A DNA stretch of 38,870 nucleotides from Termitomyces sp. T153 (lineage: Eukaryota > Basidiomycota > Agaricomycetes > Agaricales > Lyophyllaceae), in NCBI GenBank assembly GCA_018296165.2, contig JACKQL020000227.1, positions 1 to 38,870 of the forward strand, given 5' to 3'. The notes under the pieces are model-generated. The model was not told where the DNA came from, did not search any database, and saw nothing but the letters and a program-made list of their open reading frames with translations. Position 1 is the stretch's first letter. Every line of letters begins with the position of its first letter. Below, piece after piece: positions 1 to 10,876 of this stretch. The translations under genes and the position numbers were made by a program.

Positions 1-2514
1 CCATTCATCTTGTGCTCCATCTTATCTAAATTGAGCGGAGTTGGCCCAATTCAAGCATATGGAGGTTGTTTCACCCTGATGCGAATTCCAGAACTCGTGT
101 GATGGGTCAGGCGTGCGAGAACAATCGTGCTGAACCGCATTGCCTCGAGATCTTCCGCCTAGCGTTGTTCCCACCTACTCTTGACAAGTTGCCTTGACTT
201 GTCGTTAACGACTCGAGTGGAATTTCAGGTACATACCCCTCTTCGGAGCATGAAATTTTTCTTTCGATTGTTTCTTAGCGACGGCCACTGATCGGCGACA
301 CTGCTTCAAAGCAGAATTGAGAATATGAATATTCGCTCTCGAGCAAAAATTCATATTATTTACAACTGTTTCACTTTGTGCAAGCAATCAGGCGTCTGCA
401 AGTAAAGGCACGGTCGGTCTGCGCACGCTAGTGTTTCCACAGGGATTTTTCGATTCTGGCGCGATTTGTTCACGCGAAAATTTGAAGGACCCACAGTCAC
501 CAATGCAAGTGACATCGGACATATGTAAGCTTCTCGCAGATTTGCTGACATGGCTAAATTGGCGTGTACGGATGTAGATGACTTATTGCCTCCACAAATA
601 TACTTTTGTTGCCATCAATCGCGAGGAATCACACACAACCGTGATAGATTCGGGGGGTCATTGAGCTTTTGATTGTTCAAGTTTGTCCATCCATTGAGAT
701 CCAATGGCCATTCGCATGCTGCCGAGAGGGTCGATGAAATTTGGCGTAGGGTTGCGTGGCTTGACGGATCATCGCATTTCAATTTCAGCCTAACCGCACT
801 GAACACCTTAGACGCATCTAGTGAGGCAGATCTCGGTGGCGCAGAAGGTGTAAGAACACAATGAGGAATCCATGCCAAAAAGCAGCTTGTTAAAAGGAGT
901 TTGAGGATGATTCACTTCAATAGCTTTAAGGGTCAGGGTGAAGACTGAGAAGTGGATATCCAGGACGTAGTCAGGGTTCAGATGAAGATGCCAGCTCATC
1001 TATGCTTGAGGAAGTAGTAGCGCCAAGGTAGCGCCCATCAATCGAGTAAAAATTCACCTGGTAAGTGTATATCCGGGGCCGCGAATACCGTTTGAAGCCA
1101 TGATTTCACCTACGCGTTCCTGTCGTCAACCACCCCATTTTTGTTTTTGGGCCTGCTTATCGTCGTACTATTGCACAAGTCCTCAGGCCTCACTGTTTAG
1201 CTTGGCCCATTTAGAGAAAACGTGGAGCAGGGTGGTGACAACGACTCGACTCGTTACCCTAATCTCATGTGACATCGGTACCCATTTCACATGGAAAATC
1301 TCCAGATGGAGAACAAACAATGTTGGAAAACGCCCCCAGGCAGATCGGTGGCAGGTCAGATTGAGAAGGATGTCACCCTTGATTCTCCTTAACTAGACAG
1401 ATTAAAACTACGATTCCCAGCGAAAGGTAGAGAAGCGTACCTGGGTGGCTTCGTGATAACCACCAAGAAAAAGAACCTACAATCGACTCACGACATTGGA
1501 CATGGCAAGTGTTTAACATGATATGATTAGATTCAAGAGATGCAGGTGGATTAGTGGATTAGACAAGGATATTATAAGAACTTACACGAGTCGGATGAAC
1601 AGGAAACATAGGGGCAACCGTAAGATGATTATAATTTCCTTGTTCGGAAGTTACAGCGAAGCAGTTTCCATGAGGAAACAGGCGAAACAGAGAATCCCAA
1701 TCGACATCAGCTGTAACATGTAAAGCTTAGTGGTAAAAATGTCAGTAAACTCGCGAAACGAACCACGTTGCTCTAGGACTTGCTCTGGTTTGCTGTGTAT
1801 ACTTCCAAGCGTGAGAATCTTGGTGAATGAAATCGAAAGGTTGCTCCAAGTTCCGTGATCCTGTATGTAAATTGGTCAAAGGGCCTCGCGGGAGGATAAG
1901 AGAGAGAGGAAATCGAGAATCCCGATTCGGAGGCGTGGAGGGATGTTGCCCCATAGTCAAAAGGCATGGCCTGTAAGCATGTGATGTGGCGAAGTTGGCT
2001 GTCAATGCCAAGCATTTGGAGACTGTTCCAATTCTGCAAGTTGATTTCCTTGCAAGTCAGTACACATGCTGGATCTGTGTTGAAGACACAAGGATCTGAC
2101 AATTGAAGTCGTGAGGGCAACTTCGAATGACGGCCTGATGAAGTGAGTCCTCGTTCACTGTCAGAGTATGTCATGGAAAAGAAGAGACTGATTTGGCAAG
2201 TACGAGATAGTGGACCATACGAATACAAACACCGAAATATCTTGACATGGTTCTTTGATGGACTGCCATAAGTATAGATGAGAAGGAAGTCGTGAAAGTT
2301 GGCAACTTCTTTCCTACATCCACAGTTCGAATACAGTCGTTCAGTGCGTGTAATTTGCATGGTAAGCTTCTTTGTAGACATCCATCCAACAACCAAAACC
2401 TAATTTCTAAATTAGTATGATATAGCGAAGACATTACGAGCAAGACAGCTAGGGAATGAGCGAACAAACAACGAAAGAGTGGCCTCGATGTGTATTACAT
2501 AGCAAGGCTCAAGG
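1..2514. other. Unassigned stretch downstream of eIF2A
   Basis: I recognise no gene here. Base composition is balanced and CpG is present, unlike the repeat block that starts near 6.1 kb, so this looks like ordinary gene-space DNA. The longest open stretch is about 207 codons on the minus strand (1773-2396). It has no recognisable domain and overlaps another open frame, so I do not call it a gene. A minus-strand stretch at about 615-999 holds two short overlapping open frames that might be exon pieces of an unrecognised gene, but no convincing splice joins them. The eIF2A 3' untranslated region must lie just below 2515. I see no tRNA or repeat. Confidence 0.4.
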
Positions 2515-4964
2515 CTAAGATTCAAGGATAGCGAGCTCAGCCCTGATCTCTGCTTCACCCTCCATCTTCCTCAGCTGCGTCGCCTCGAGTCGTTCCCCGC
2601 GCTTCGCCTTCTCCTTCAGTTCCTCAATTGCTTTGAGCTATACAGAAAGGAACAAAAAGGTCCATCAGCTTGCAACGCATGCAAAACAAAACAGCACAAC
2701 TACACGTACCTTCTTATTCAAATTCCGTATCTTCTTCGCCGTAGGATCGAGCGTCGAGCTATCCAAGCCCGGCGTAACTGGCGATGTAGGCGTCGTAATA
2801 TCCACCATCGAATCCTGCTGCACAATCGGCGTGCTCGTCCCACTAACCTGCCGACTATGGTGCCGACTGTCCACTCCACTTCCCTCCTCCACACCCTGAG
2901 CGCCATCCTTCTTCCCCTTCCTTTTCCTTGCACCACTTTTCTTTTCACTCTCCAGCCCGGCTGACTCACCATTCGGCGGCGGTGCACCCGGCACCTGTCT
3001 CCGCCCCTGTCCATGGTGAGAGAAGTTCCCGTTCCCATAATTGCCATTCGCAGGCGCAGCACCCGGTGGGAGGTGGGCCGGCGAACGGCTATACGGCCTA
3101 GGCGGCGTTGACGTCCCATTCGTCGGGACTCTCGCTGCCCCGCCCTCGTCTTCGCGCTTGTAGATCGAAGGCGTCGCGAGCCCACGTGCACCGGGCGGGC
3201 GGTACGCACCGGCGGGCTTTGTCGGTGTGGGCTTCGCGATACTCGCATGGTCGCGTACGCTCGCTGCGGGTGCAGGAGCGCTGGGAAGGTTTTGTCCGAA
3301 TTGTGGTAGGGCATCAATAGGGGTAGGACGCCAGGCGACTTGGTACCATTCCTCTCCAGGCTGGACGTGCAAGAGTGGGCCCGTACAGTGCCAGATCTTG
3401 ACGCCATTGTCGACGCGCAGTCGTGGAGAGAGGGTGGCAGTGAGAAGGGTACGTCCATCTGGTGACCATTCGCAGAACGAGGTATTTGGAGCGTCGATGG
3501 TGCAGACTTGTCGAAGCGTGCGGCGGTCGAAAATATCGATTTTGCCTGCAAGGTTACCAAAGCCTGCGACGAGGACAAGGCGGCCTTGTGGGTTGAAGGA
3601 GATGGTGTTGTGTGGGTGGGCCCCAAAGTCATGCAAGGCGCGGACCCGCTGATCGAAGATTACCGTCTTGGCCGGCATGTCTGGCCCCAATGTCAGTTGG
3701 CTAGTTTTGCGAGATGACGTAAAACATACAGCCGTAGACAACTCCGAACTCTTTCGAATTAGGTGCCCAAGTAAAATCGTGGATGGGTCCCTCTTTATCA
3801 AGAGTGACACGGCAATCGAAGTTCCCTGCTGCACTCAGAAGATATAAACCTGTCTCGCCGTAGTAACTCTTGTTGGTGTTGTCCACTTCTGTCTGAGTCA
3901 TCACCAACACCTGCGTGCCAATCGTATTCCATTTAATCTGTGCCCGATCGGCCTTATAGAACGATTTTTGACACGTCGGTACGCCAGCGAGAGATAGGAG
4001 ACCATAGATCTTGATGCTAGCCGGGGCACCCTAAGATTGATGATAAGAATCATTTGAGAGCAGGAAAAGATGACACCTCATACACACCTTTTTCTCGGCA
4101 ACAAAGATAGCTACCGAGGGGTTTAAACCAGGGCTAAGAGAAACCATGACAGCACCCTCAACCTTGAGCTTATCAACAATGCCCTTCGACCATTCCGCAG
4201 GGCGATACACTTGAATCTCGCCCGAAACGAGGCGCACGGCATGTGACTCTGAAATGGTGTATTGAACATCCCAGCCTTCCTGGGACTTTTGCGAAAAAGC
4301 AACAAGCTCCTCGCCAGTACTCGCGGAAAAGATCCGGAGATTTTTATGTTGCACACCGTCTTCAAGTTTGACTGGTTTTCTATGAGTTGAATGGACATGT
4401 AAGCGATGGGATTCAACGTACCGGAGCGCTCCCACGTCGAGAGGTACGTTCCGCGCGGTGAGAAGCGGAGTTCAATGACGTTGGGAATTGGAAGCTCCAG
4501 AAGAAGTTGAGCACCCTGCGCCTGGAAAATCCGCACCCTATAACACATATCATGCCATGGATTGGCAGAGAAACGAGAAAATGAGAACATACACATTAGG
4601 CAAGGCATAAGCGAAGAGTCGACCATCAGCACTGTAGTGGAAAGTGCGGGCGGGTACTTCGGGTCCAGCAAAACCCTCTAGCGGCTCATAGTTGGGCGAA
4701 CCATTGACAAGGCCGAGCGATTTTTGCGCGCGGACTAAAATAAGATACTTAGTAAAGAAAGATCAGAAACAAATTCATCATCCAGAAAGGCCTCTCATTG
4801 CGACTTTTAAGCTGCGCCACCTCTCAGCTAAGCCTAACAACACGCCTTCCCTCGTTCAAACCCCTCAACAAGATGCTTACGCGCAGACAGATACGCGTGC
4901 ACCCAGTAAATCTGAAAAAAAGATTATGCTCACATGCATACTGCTGAGTGTATTGGGATGCCAT
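2515..4964 (-). CDS. Eukaryotic translation initiation factor 2A (eIF2A), seven exons
   Basis: eIF2A is a cytoplasmic WD-repeat factor that binds 40S subunits and can deliver initiator tRNA without GTP. Exons read downwards: 4964-4934, 4734-4593, 4537-4422, 4371-4088, 4030-3730, 3680-2710, 2637-2515. Introns are 199, 55, 50, 57, 49 and 72 bp with GT-AG ends, several with GTATGT or GTACGT donors. Exons total 1968 bp, giving 655 aa, close to yeast eIF2A (about 640). Diagnostic pieces are N-terminal FRAQKSLGLVNG, then a beta-propeller, FSPRGTYLSTWE, VVYGYMPAKT, HPHNTISFNPQGR and SFCEWSPDGR. A Ser/Pro/Gly-rich linker with YRPPGARG follows at about residue 450, and the charged helical tail LKAIEELKEKAKRGERLEA ends the protein. 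The start ATG (4964-4962) lies in a 31-bp first exon that joins in frame to the conserved FRAQKS. No in-frame stop or lost splice site is seen. It is the only clear host gene here. Confidence 0.96.
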
Positions 4965-6134
4965 TTCGGGATTATGGAAAGGACTAGTGGGAAAGAAAGT
5001 CCAAGGCTCTGGGTGCAGGAAGCAAGCTAATGCTTCAGGAGGAGGTGAAGGCAAAACACCGCCGCCGATCGCAAGTTCATTCTTCTGATCTGTTTGGCCT
5101 TGTTTCCGGTGTCTGTCTAGGGCCGGCCATCTTTGTCGACCTTGCAACTTGGCTACTTGAGAAAATTCAATACATACTCTCGAGAGTTTGTATTGTAGCG
5201 CTCGCCTCAAGATTTTAAGGTTAGAAAGTCCAATACGACTTGGACGTCAAGACAACTTCACCTGGCATCGACGAAAATTTTTCGGTGATCGTCGTGATTC
5301 CAGCCTGATTCCCTCGACTGCGGTTTCCAGTGTCATACTATTCGACCACTATCAAGTAATCTAACGATGTCACTCGTTGTTCGACTTGGTTAATCTAAAG
5401 GTATGCTTCTTTGAGCTTTGATCGTCTTGCGGAACGTGGTCAATTGAACGTAGCTTCTCTGCGTCTTGCTAGTTATGTATAACTTCACAAGCCTACACTT
5501 CTATGCGTAGTTCTGGTGGTCCGCAGCTCTTTATCACTCCTAGGCCCGAAATAGCGCTGTATTGCGCGGAGAATCAACGATCGCTGCACGCAGACCCTCC
5601 TGCTTATATGTCGTCGACTCCCGACCAGCATAGCTAAAATCACCTACAACGATCCACAGAGCTCGACCTTCCTTGTTCTCAGATACAGTTCTCACGAGAT
5701 TATACCTAGCATTGCATCGTGTAAATTACTCGGGTCTTTCAAGTGAGACCACTCCCAGGAAAGGAAATATAGCAAGTTCATCTGTCTTGCTCTACTTACC
5801 GTATTCATTGCCACCTCGATCCTCCACCTGGCATCCCCGATTCGAAAAAAATTCATAGCTCCTCTCGTAGTTCATATGTACTCACTTCGAGAAATTGCAT
5901 CTCTTTCCTGTACGGCCTGGTATGTTGCTGCTCCACTTATTCAAGATTGTATCGGCTATTCAGTTCTACAGTCCAGATTCATATCCAACCCTATGTAACC
6001 CTAACGCACAATTCCTCCCACCGTTCTTTGACGTCAAGTACGCTTCGCCTCTCGACTTCAGCTCTAGCACCAAACTAAACAATTTTATTCATTGAACGTC
6101 TCATGAGATCAAAGTGAAGTCAATCAGTAACTAA
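4965..6134. other. Intergenic region upstream of eIF2A
   Basis: This stretch precedes the eIF2A start and should hold its promoter and 5' untranslated region. I see no convincing TATA box placed for eIF2A and no gene. Short open frames on both strands lack recognisable motifs. CpG is normal up to about 6096 and then almost vanishes, which marks the approach to the repeat block. Confidence 0.5.
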
Positions 6135-7022
6135 TGATGTACTGAACTTGTGACTTCTCTAACCCCAATACCATGGGCACTATGACTCTTGATGCAGGCC
6201 AGACCTATTGCCCAACTGTCACTAAACAGATTTACTTGGTACTTTGTCACTAAGCAAGCATGAAATTGATAGCTGTCACTAGGATAGCTGGATATTTACA
6301 CCCATGAGATAACAGAAAAACTGGTTAGTAAGTACATTTGTGGGTCATGACAAACCTACTGGGATTCAGGATATGCTGGTCTGGCATGTTCATTGTACTG
6401 TCATGTGGCCATGGTAATATATGGGGTAACAATAGTTGTGAGTTCATGATCAGCACATTGATGCATTGCAATGACCATCTCACAAAGTATCTGATTTGTT
6501 TTGTCAATGTGTATGTGCGATTTGCATCAAGTCTCAATGATAATTTAAGAATTCAGTGTAAACAAACTTGCTCATTCAGCATGTATGTAGGATGTTTAAA
6601 TCTCTGGTTTCTACCTCAGTACTTAGTGCTCAGTGCTCAGCTGTCAGGGGACCACTCATTTCCAGGTTATTTTTTCATTTTCTTTATTCCTGGCCCATGT
6701 CTCCTCCCCATTCCCCCATATTTGGGTCACAAGTACTTTTGACCCAGGCTATCTGACAGTACCACTTGGGCATGGTCACATGCATGGAGGCTGGAGATCA
6801 CCATTTACAATGGATTTCTGTTTTTGGATCAGAGTCTGGATTTGGTTATTGTCAGGCACATTTTTGCATGTCATATGACTTGAGCATGTGCATTGCCAGG
6901 TCAATGATGGCACATGACTTTTCTGTGTACTATTGATATGATGGTACTTACCCATAATGATGAGTACTTTGACTCAATGTACTTTCTCAATATACCTGAT
7001 GCTGAAAACTGGAAGCATCCAC

Positions 7023-8141
7023 TGATAAGACCCACTTGTCACTGAGCACCATTTTTGGCATTTTAGATTGGACAGCAGCTGAATATATTGTACATGACCT
7101 GGCACAAGTCACAACATTTATCATGTAAGGTCTAGCCCCAAGGTCTGGAATGATGTAGCTTTTGCACAGGATTTTAGCAACCACAAGACTTATGGATCAT
7201 GAGCTGCATTATGTAGAGTCTGGACTTTGGATCTAGAATGACAAAGCCAAGACCTTTCTTGGCAACGATTGCTAGCAACATTACCTGGCAACAACACTGC
7301 CTCCTCTCTAAAAAGGGATATGTTGACAGCTGTGTGATTTCTTACTTATCATTTTTTCTTGTCAAGCTTACAAACATACTTGAATGGCATCTACACTTCA
7401 GGTATTGATGTCAGAAATGCTCTTTTCTTGTGATTGACAATTTTTACACATCATATTGACATCATGTGTGTATACTTGCTTACCAGACTGACATTCAGTA
7501 TGTATCATAAACACTTTGGCAGATGCTGTCACTGGCAGCAACTAATATTTCCTTTCTAAATACTATACTTACAAACAGTATAAATACTGCCTGTACATAG
7601 AGACAAAAAAACAAACAGAGTACCATTCCCCTCACTAGCTCTCAGCTTACCAGCTTCAAATGTCTTATTGCTCTCTCTCATCATCACCAATGACTTAGCA
7701 ACAGTCTTGATGACCTCAACCTTGACTTAGTGTGAGTGCTAATTGCAGTTACCCTTAGCATTATTTTGGCTTAGCAATGCTAGTGACTATGGCTAGCAAC
7801 TAGTCTGCATTCATCCCTTAGTCTTTATTAATCTCACTTATTCCTGATTCCTCCCTTCCTATCACTTAGTGCCCCATTTCTTAGTGACTCTTTCACCTTT
7901 GTTCCTTTTTCCTTCTTCTATCTAGTGACCTTCCATTACTGTCTAGTGACTTGGGCTAGCAATAGCAACACTTTTCACTTTGTTCTTCATTACCCTCACA
8001 TCTATTAGCTCTTGCTTTCTGGGATGGTTACTGATTCACCCCCTATTAACTTCCTATTGCCAGCTACCCTAACTAGTTGCTAGTGTTTAGGTCTTCCATT
8101 TGGTTTCCTGCATGGCAGCTAGGTGGCATAGGAGCACATCA
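7023..8141 (+). repeat. LTR D: old solo LTR of the element-B family
   Basis: It aligns end to end with the LTRs at 16743 and 26841. It starts TGATAAG where B starts TGATGAG, shares the phrase GAGCACCATTTTTGGCATT near the start, and ends GTGGCATAGGAGCACATCA exactly like B. Differences are mostly CpG positions turned to TG or CA. No internal region of the same family is attached on either side, so it is best read as a solo LTR left by recombination. The flanks CCAC (7019-7022) and CTGC (8142-8145) fit a 4-bp target duplication CCGC deaminated differently in each copy. Confidence 0.8.
7579..7586 (+). promoter_or_regulatory. TATA box of LTR D
   Basis: TATAAATA sits at the place matching the TATA box in both B LTRs and is followed by the same ACTG-x-CTGTACATAGA context. 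It is a relic promoter. Confidence 0.55.
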
Positions 8142-8841
8142 CTGCCAAAAACAATAGGCAGAGCAAGTATTTAGCTTGAAGAATACTGCTCCAATGATCC
8201 TAAAAAGCTGAAGAGATGCCTGTAGCAGCAACAACAAAGCAAGAAGCAAAGGGCTGAGGGTTAAACACATCACTGATCAAGGGACTGATTAAAATGATAG
8301 CTGACATGGCTAACAAAGTGGCAGTGCTGGCTATTCTCAGCCTCTCAACAGCTGGTGCTGATCCAGCCAAAACTTTAGCTTGCCTCACTCACAACTCATG
8401 TCACTAACCCAAGCCAACACTCCAAGAATTGCTGCAATAGCCTCAGTGCAGGAAGGAGGAGTATAGAGAAAGAGGGAAGAGGAAAAACAAGCCTCACCAC
8501 ATGTTGCCAAGCTCTGTCTACATGGAACTCCAATGCCTAGACCACCCATCAGCCAACTATGCTCCCAGACAATAATTAAGAATGCATGGAAAAACTCTGG
8601 TCCATGTGAGGGAGGAGAGGTATAAAAAGGAGAGGATTTTGAAGAGAAGGAACAAGCAAGTAGTTGCCATGGCTTGGACATCCCCAGGGAGCAGATATTT
8701 TAGGCTTAAGAGCACCTATTTACTTTAGGAGGATTGGTTAATACACTATTTGAGCCCTGATCATTAGTTTTGAAACTGTCTCACTCTTCTGAGCTAAAAT
8801 CAAATAATCTATTACTACATTATTATTGAGAGGGAGTTTAG

Positions 8842-8848
8842 TATAAAA
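8842..8848 (+). promoter_or_regulatory. TATA box of the element C LTR
   Basis: TATAAAA lies about 90 bp before the LTR end in sense orientation, a normal spacing for the start of R in Gypsy LTRs. Another plus-strand TATAAAAAG occurs at about 8621 and cannot be excluded as an alternative. Confidence 0.45.
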
Positions 8849-8939
8849 GAGCCCTGAACTCTTGCAGATCTAAGTATGACAAGTTGGCCAAGTCTACAGA
8901 ACTTTGTGCCAATAAGTTAAACTTAGATTTTGCATCATC

Positions 8940-8957
8940 TGGAGCCCACCACAAGAG
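8940..8957 (+). other. Primer-binding site of element C
   Basis: TGGAGCCCACC followed by ACAAGAG begins two bases after the LTR end. It matches the 18-nt site of element B (17844-17861) except at positions explained mainly by CpG decay. The complement ends in CCA preceded by U, as expected for a tRNA 3' end with a U discriminator. Confidence 0.65.
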
Positions 8958-9073
8958 CTTCTTTAATACAAAAACTCACTTTTGGATTTCTGTGAGGAGT
9001 CCAACTCTTTTAAAACATAAGTTTTGCACCATCTGGGTCTTGGCCCAAAACACCTGAAGTTATTACAACTAAG

Positions 9074-10161
9074 GTGAAAAACTCCATTATATCAAGGGAA
9101 AGAGAAACTAGGACCAATAAAAGTGGTTCAAAGTCCTTTTTCCCTGACCCTGAAACCTTATTCAAAAGAAGAAAGCTTTGGACTGAGAAAACAGTTTCAA
9201 GTTCACCAAAAAACCTGTGCCCTACTATTCAATCAGCTTCTACTTCCCTTATCATGGAGCCAATCAGACATAAGATGCCACTGCCTGACAGCAGGGATGC
9301 ACCTAAGTTCAAGCACACTGAACCCTCTGAGGTTTGTCACTTTCATACAAAGGATAATCTCTTTGTTTGAGCATGCTAGGATCCAAGGAGATAAGGAGAG
9401 GAAGAAAAGAATCTTGGAGTATGTGGATGCTCAGACTGAACAAGAATGGCTGGGCTTTGATTCCTCTGGAGATGACTATACTTGGTTTGCTTCTGAGAAA
9501 GAGATCAAGGAGTCTTATTCAGAAGCAGCAGATGACATAAGTAGTGTTGCAAACCTGGACAGAATCTGCAGAGAACATGCCAGACTTAGCAGGAATGACA
9601 CCACAGAGATCCATTCTCTGATAAGGAAATTTAGAGCTGAGGCTAAGAAGTTGGCTAAAGTCACTGGAAATGGGGTCTCTGGTAGACAAATTCCTGGGAT
9701 GCTTTACACCAGCTTTTGGAGATGTGATTGAGGAAAGGTTGATCAGTAGATATGGCCACTACAAAGACCCTGCTAGAAATAGGCACAAGGACAACAAGTA
9801 TGACCTATCAGAAATGCTGACAGTAGTGGGGACCTTAATAGATGGTGCTACTGTAAGAACCTCCAGAGAGGAGAGAGTAGAGAAAATGGAAACTAATAGG
9901 AGGAACATCAAGGAGGAGGAAGTGGAGGAGAAAATGGCTCATCTATAAGATGCTGTGGTTACCATTAGGAAACAGATAGGAAGCATTTAGAGTACTATGC
10001 AAGCTTTGTAAGCTGGTCAGTTGGACATCCACAATACCTTCTTGAATACCAAAGGGAGCTAGGGTATAAGGGCAGAAGGGCCTCCTACATTTCCAACTTT
10101 TGGGAGAAGTGGTGTTACTTGCTTCTATTGTTGGCAAACTGGACATAGAATTTCAGAGTGT
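9074..10161 (+). pseudogene. Element C gag, frame-broken, with intact zinc knuckle
   Basis: Gag forms the retrotransposon capsid and packages its RNA. The coding runs through three frames: 9074-9370 (including MPLPDSRDAPKFK), then about 9336-9670 (FIQRIISLFEHARIQGDKER, YVDAQTEQEWLGF, LDRICREHARLS, IRKFRAEAKKLAK), then 9670-9948 (VDKFLGCFTPAFGDVIEERL). This order and wording match the retrotransposon gag family common in agaricomycetes. A CCHC zinc knuckle (C-x2-C-x4-H-x4-C, CFYCWQTGHRISEC) lies at 10120-10161. At least two frameshifts and a stop before the knuckle make it non-coding today. A probable original start is the ATG at 9254 or one upstream. Confidence 0.8.
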
Positions 10162-10873
10162 GAAATAATCAAGGGAGATGTATAAAAAAAGATGGATCAT
10201 CCTGTTGGAGGGGAGAGCCAGACTACCTGATGGTGCTCCTTGACCTAGGGATCCTGCTGGTATATCTCCTCATGCTAGACTAGTGCAGGTACATGATAAG
10301 CAAGTGAGCATGTACTTTGGATAGCCCGAAGATGACCCTCCAGAGACAGTTACTTACTCTACCTATATAAACTCTGCTAGAAATACAAGAAATGACATGC
10401 TAGAGTGCATTTGATATAAAGAATCAGACTACTTGGGGGACTTGATGGAAGGTTACAATAAAATGGCTGAGATGCTCAGTGTGTTGGTCAACACAAGGAA
10501 CACAGCTAGTCCTGAAGGACAGAAATCTGCCTCTAAGGATTTTTAAATAACTCAATAAAAACAATTAGAAAAGAGGCATCTCAACCAGAAGTATCCTCAT
10601 TGCCAGAGAGAACCTCTGAAAAACCCTAGAAAAGAAAAGCTAACTCTAGTGATTCCACCTAGAGTTGCACTCAAACTGGATCTACCTTTTAAGAAGGTTC
10701 CAGCCCTCAATGAGGGACCAGACTTGCCAGTGCAGGACACTGTTAAAAGTTCCTTACTAGGAACAAGAAGGAAGGAGTGGGATAAAGCCATTAATAGGCT
10801 CTGGGAGGCTACTGTACCTTTTAGTACTGGAAAACTGTTAAATGTTCCTGAATTAAGAGAAGCAATGATATAA
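10162..10873 (+). pseudogene. Element C linker between gag zinc knuckle and protease, decayed
   Basis: The sequence still reads like protein with scattered stops. A phrase of the type PPETVTYSTYINSAR is followed by YLGDLMEGYNKMAEMLSVLV, then an open part at 10649-10873 with LDLPFKKVPALNEGPDLPV and WEATVPFSTGKLLNVPELRE. Linkers of this kind join nucleocapsid to protease in related fungal Gypsy polyproteins. I assign no separate function. Confidence 0.55.
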
Positions 10874-10876
10874 AAA

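Larger units (their letters stand above)
6135..8937 (+). repeat. Probable 5' LTR of element C, interrupted by LTR D
   Basis: The right end is well placed. TGCATCA at 8931-8937 is followed after two bases by a primer-binding site, and a TATAAAA box lies about 90 bp before it. The left end is proposed at the TGATG of 6135, which mirrors CATCA. Removing the 1119-bp LTR D and one copy of its 4-bp flank leaves an LTR of about 1.68 kb. Three copies of GTCACTA at about 6216-6276 look like deaminated forms of the GTCGCTA motif of element B. The left boundary is inference because no second copy of this LTR is in the window to align. Confidence 0.45.

Noticed and set aside
1773..2396. A 207-codon minus-strand frame downstream of eIF2A
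   Set aside because: No recognisable motif, unusual Cys/His-rich composition, overlap with another open frame, and no splice or start context. Chance is more likely.
2718..3632. A 304-codon Arg-rich minus-strand frame
   Set aside because: Out-of-frame shadow of the eIF2A exon 2710-3680, which has clear eIF2A wording and spliced neighbours.
8200..8681. Two minus-strand open frames between LTR D and the end of the C LTR
   Set aside because: They lie within what reads as LTR sequence with a TATA box, and show no domain or homologue in element B.
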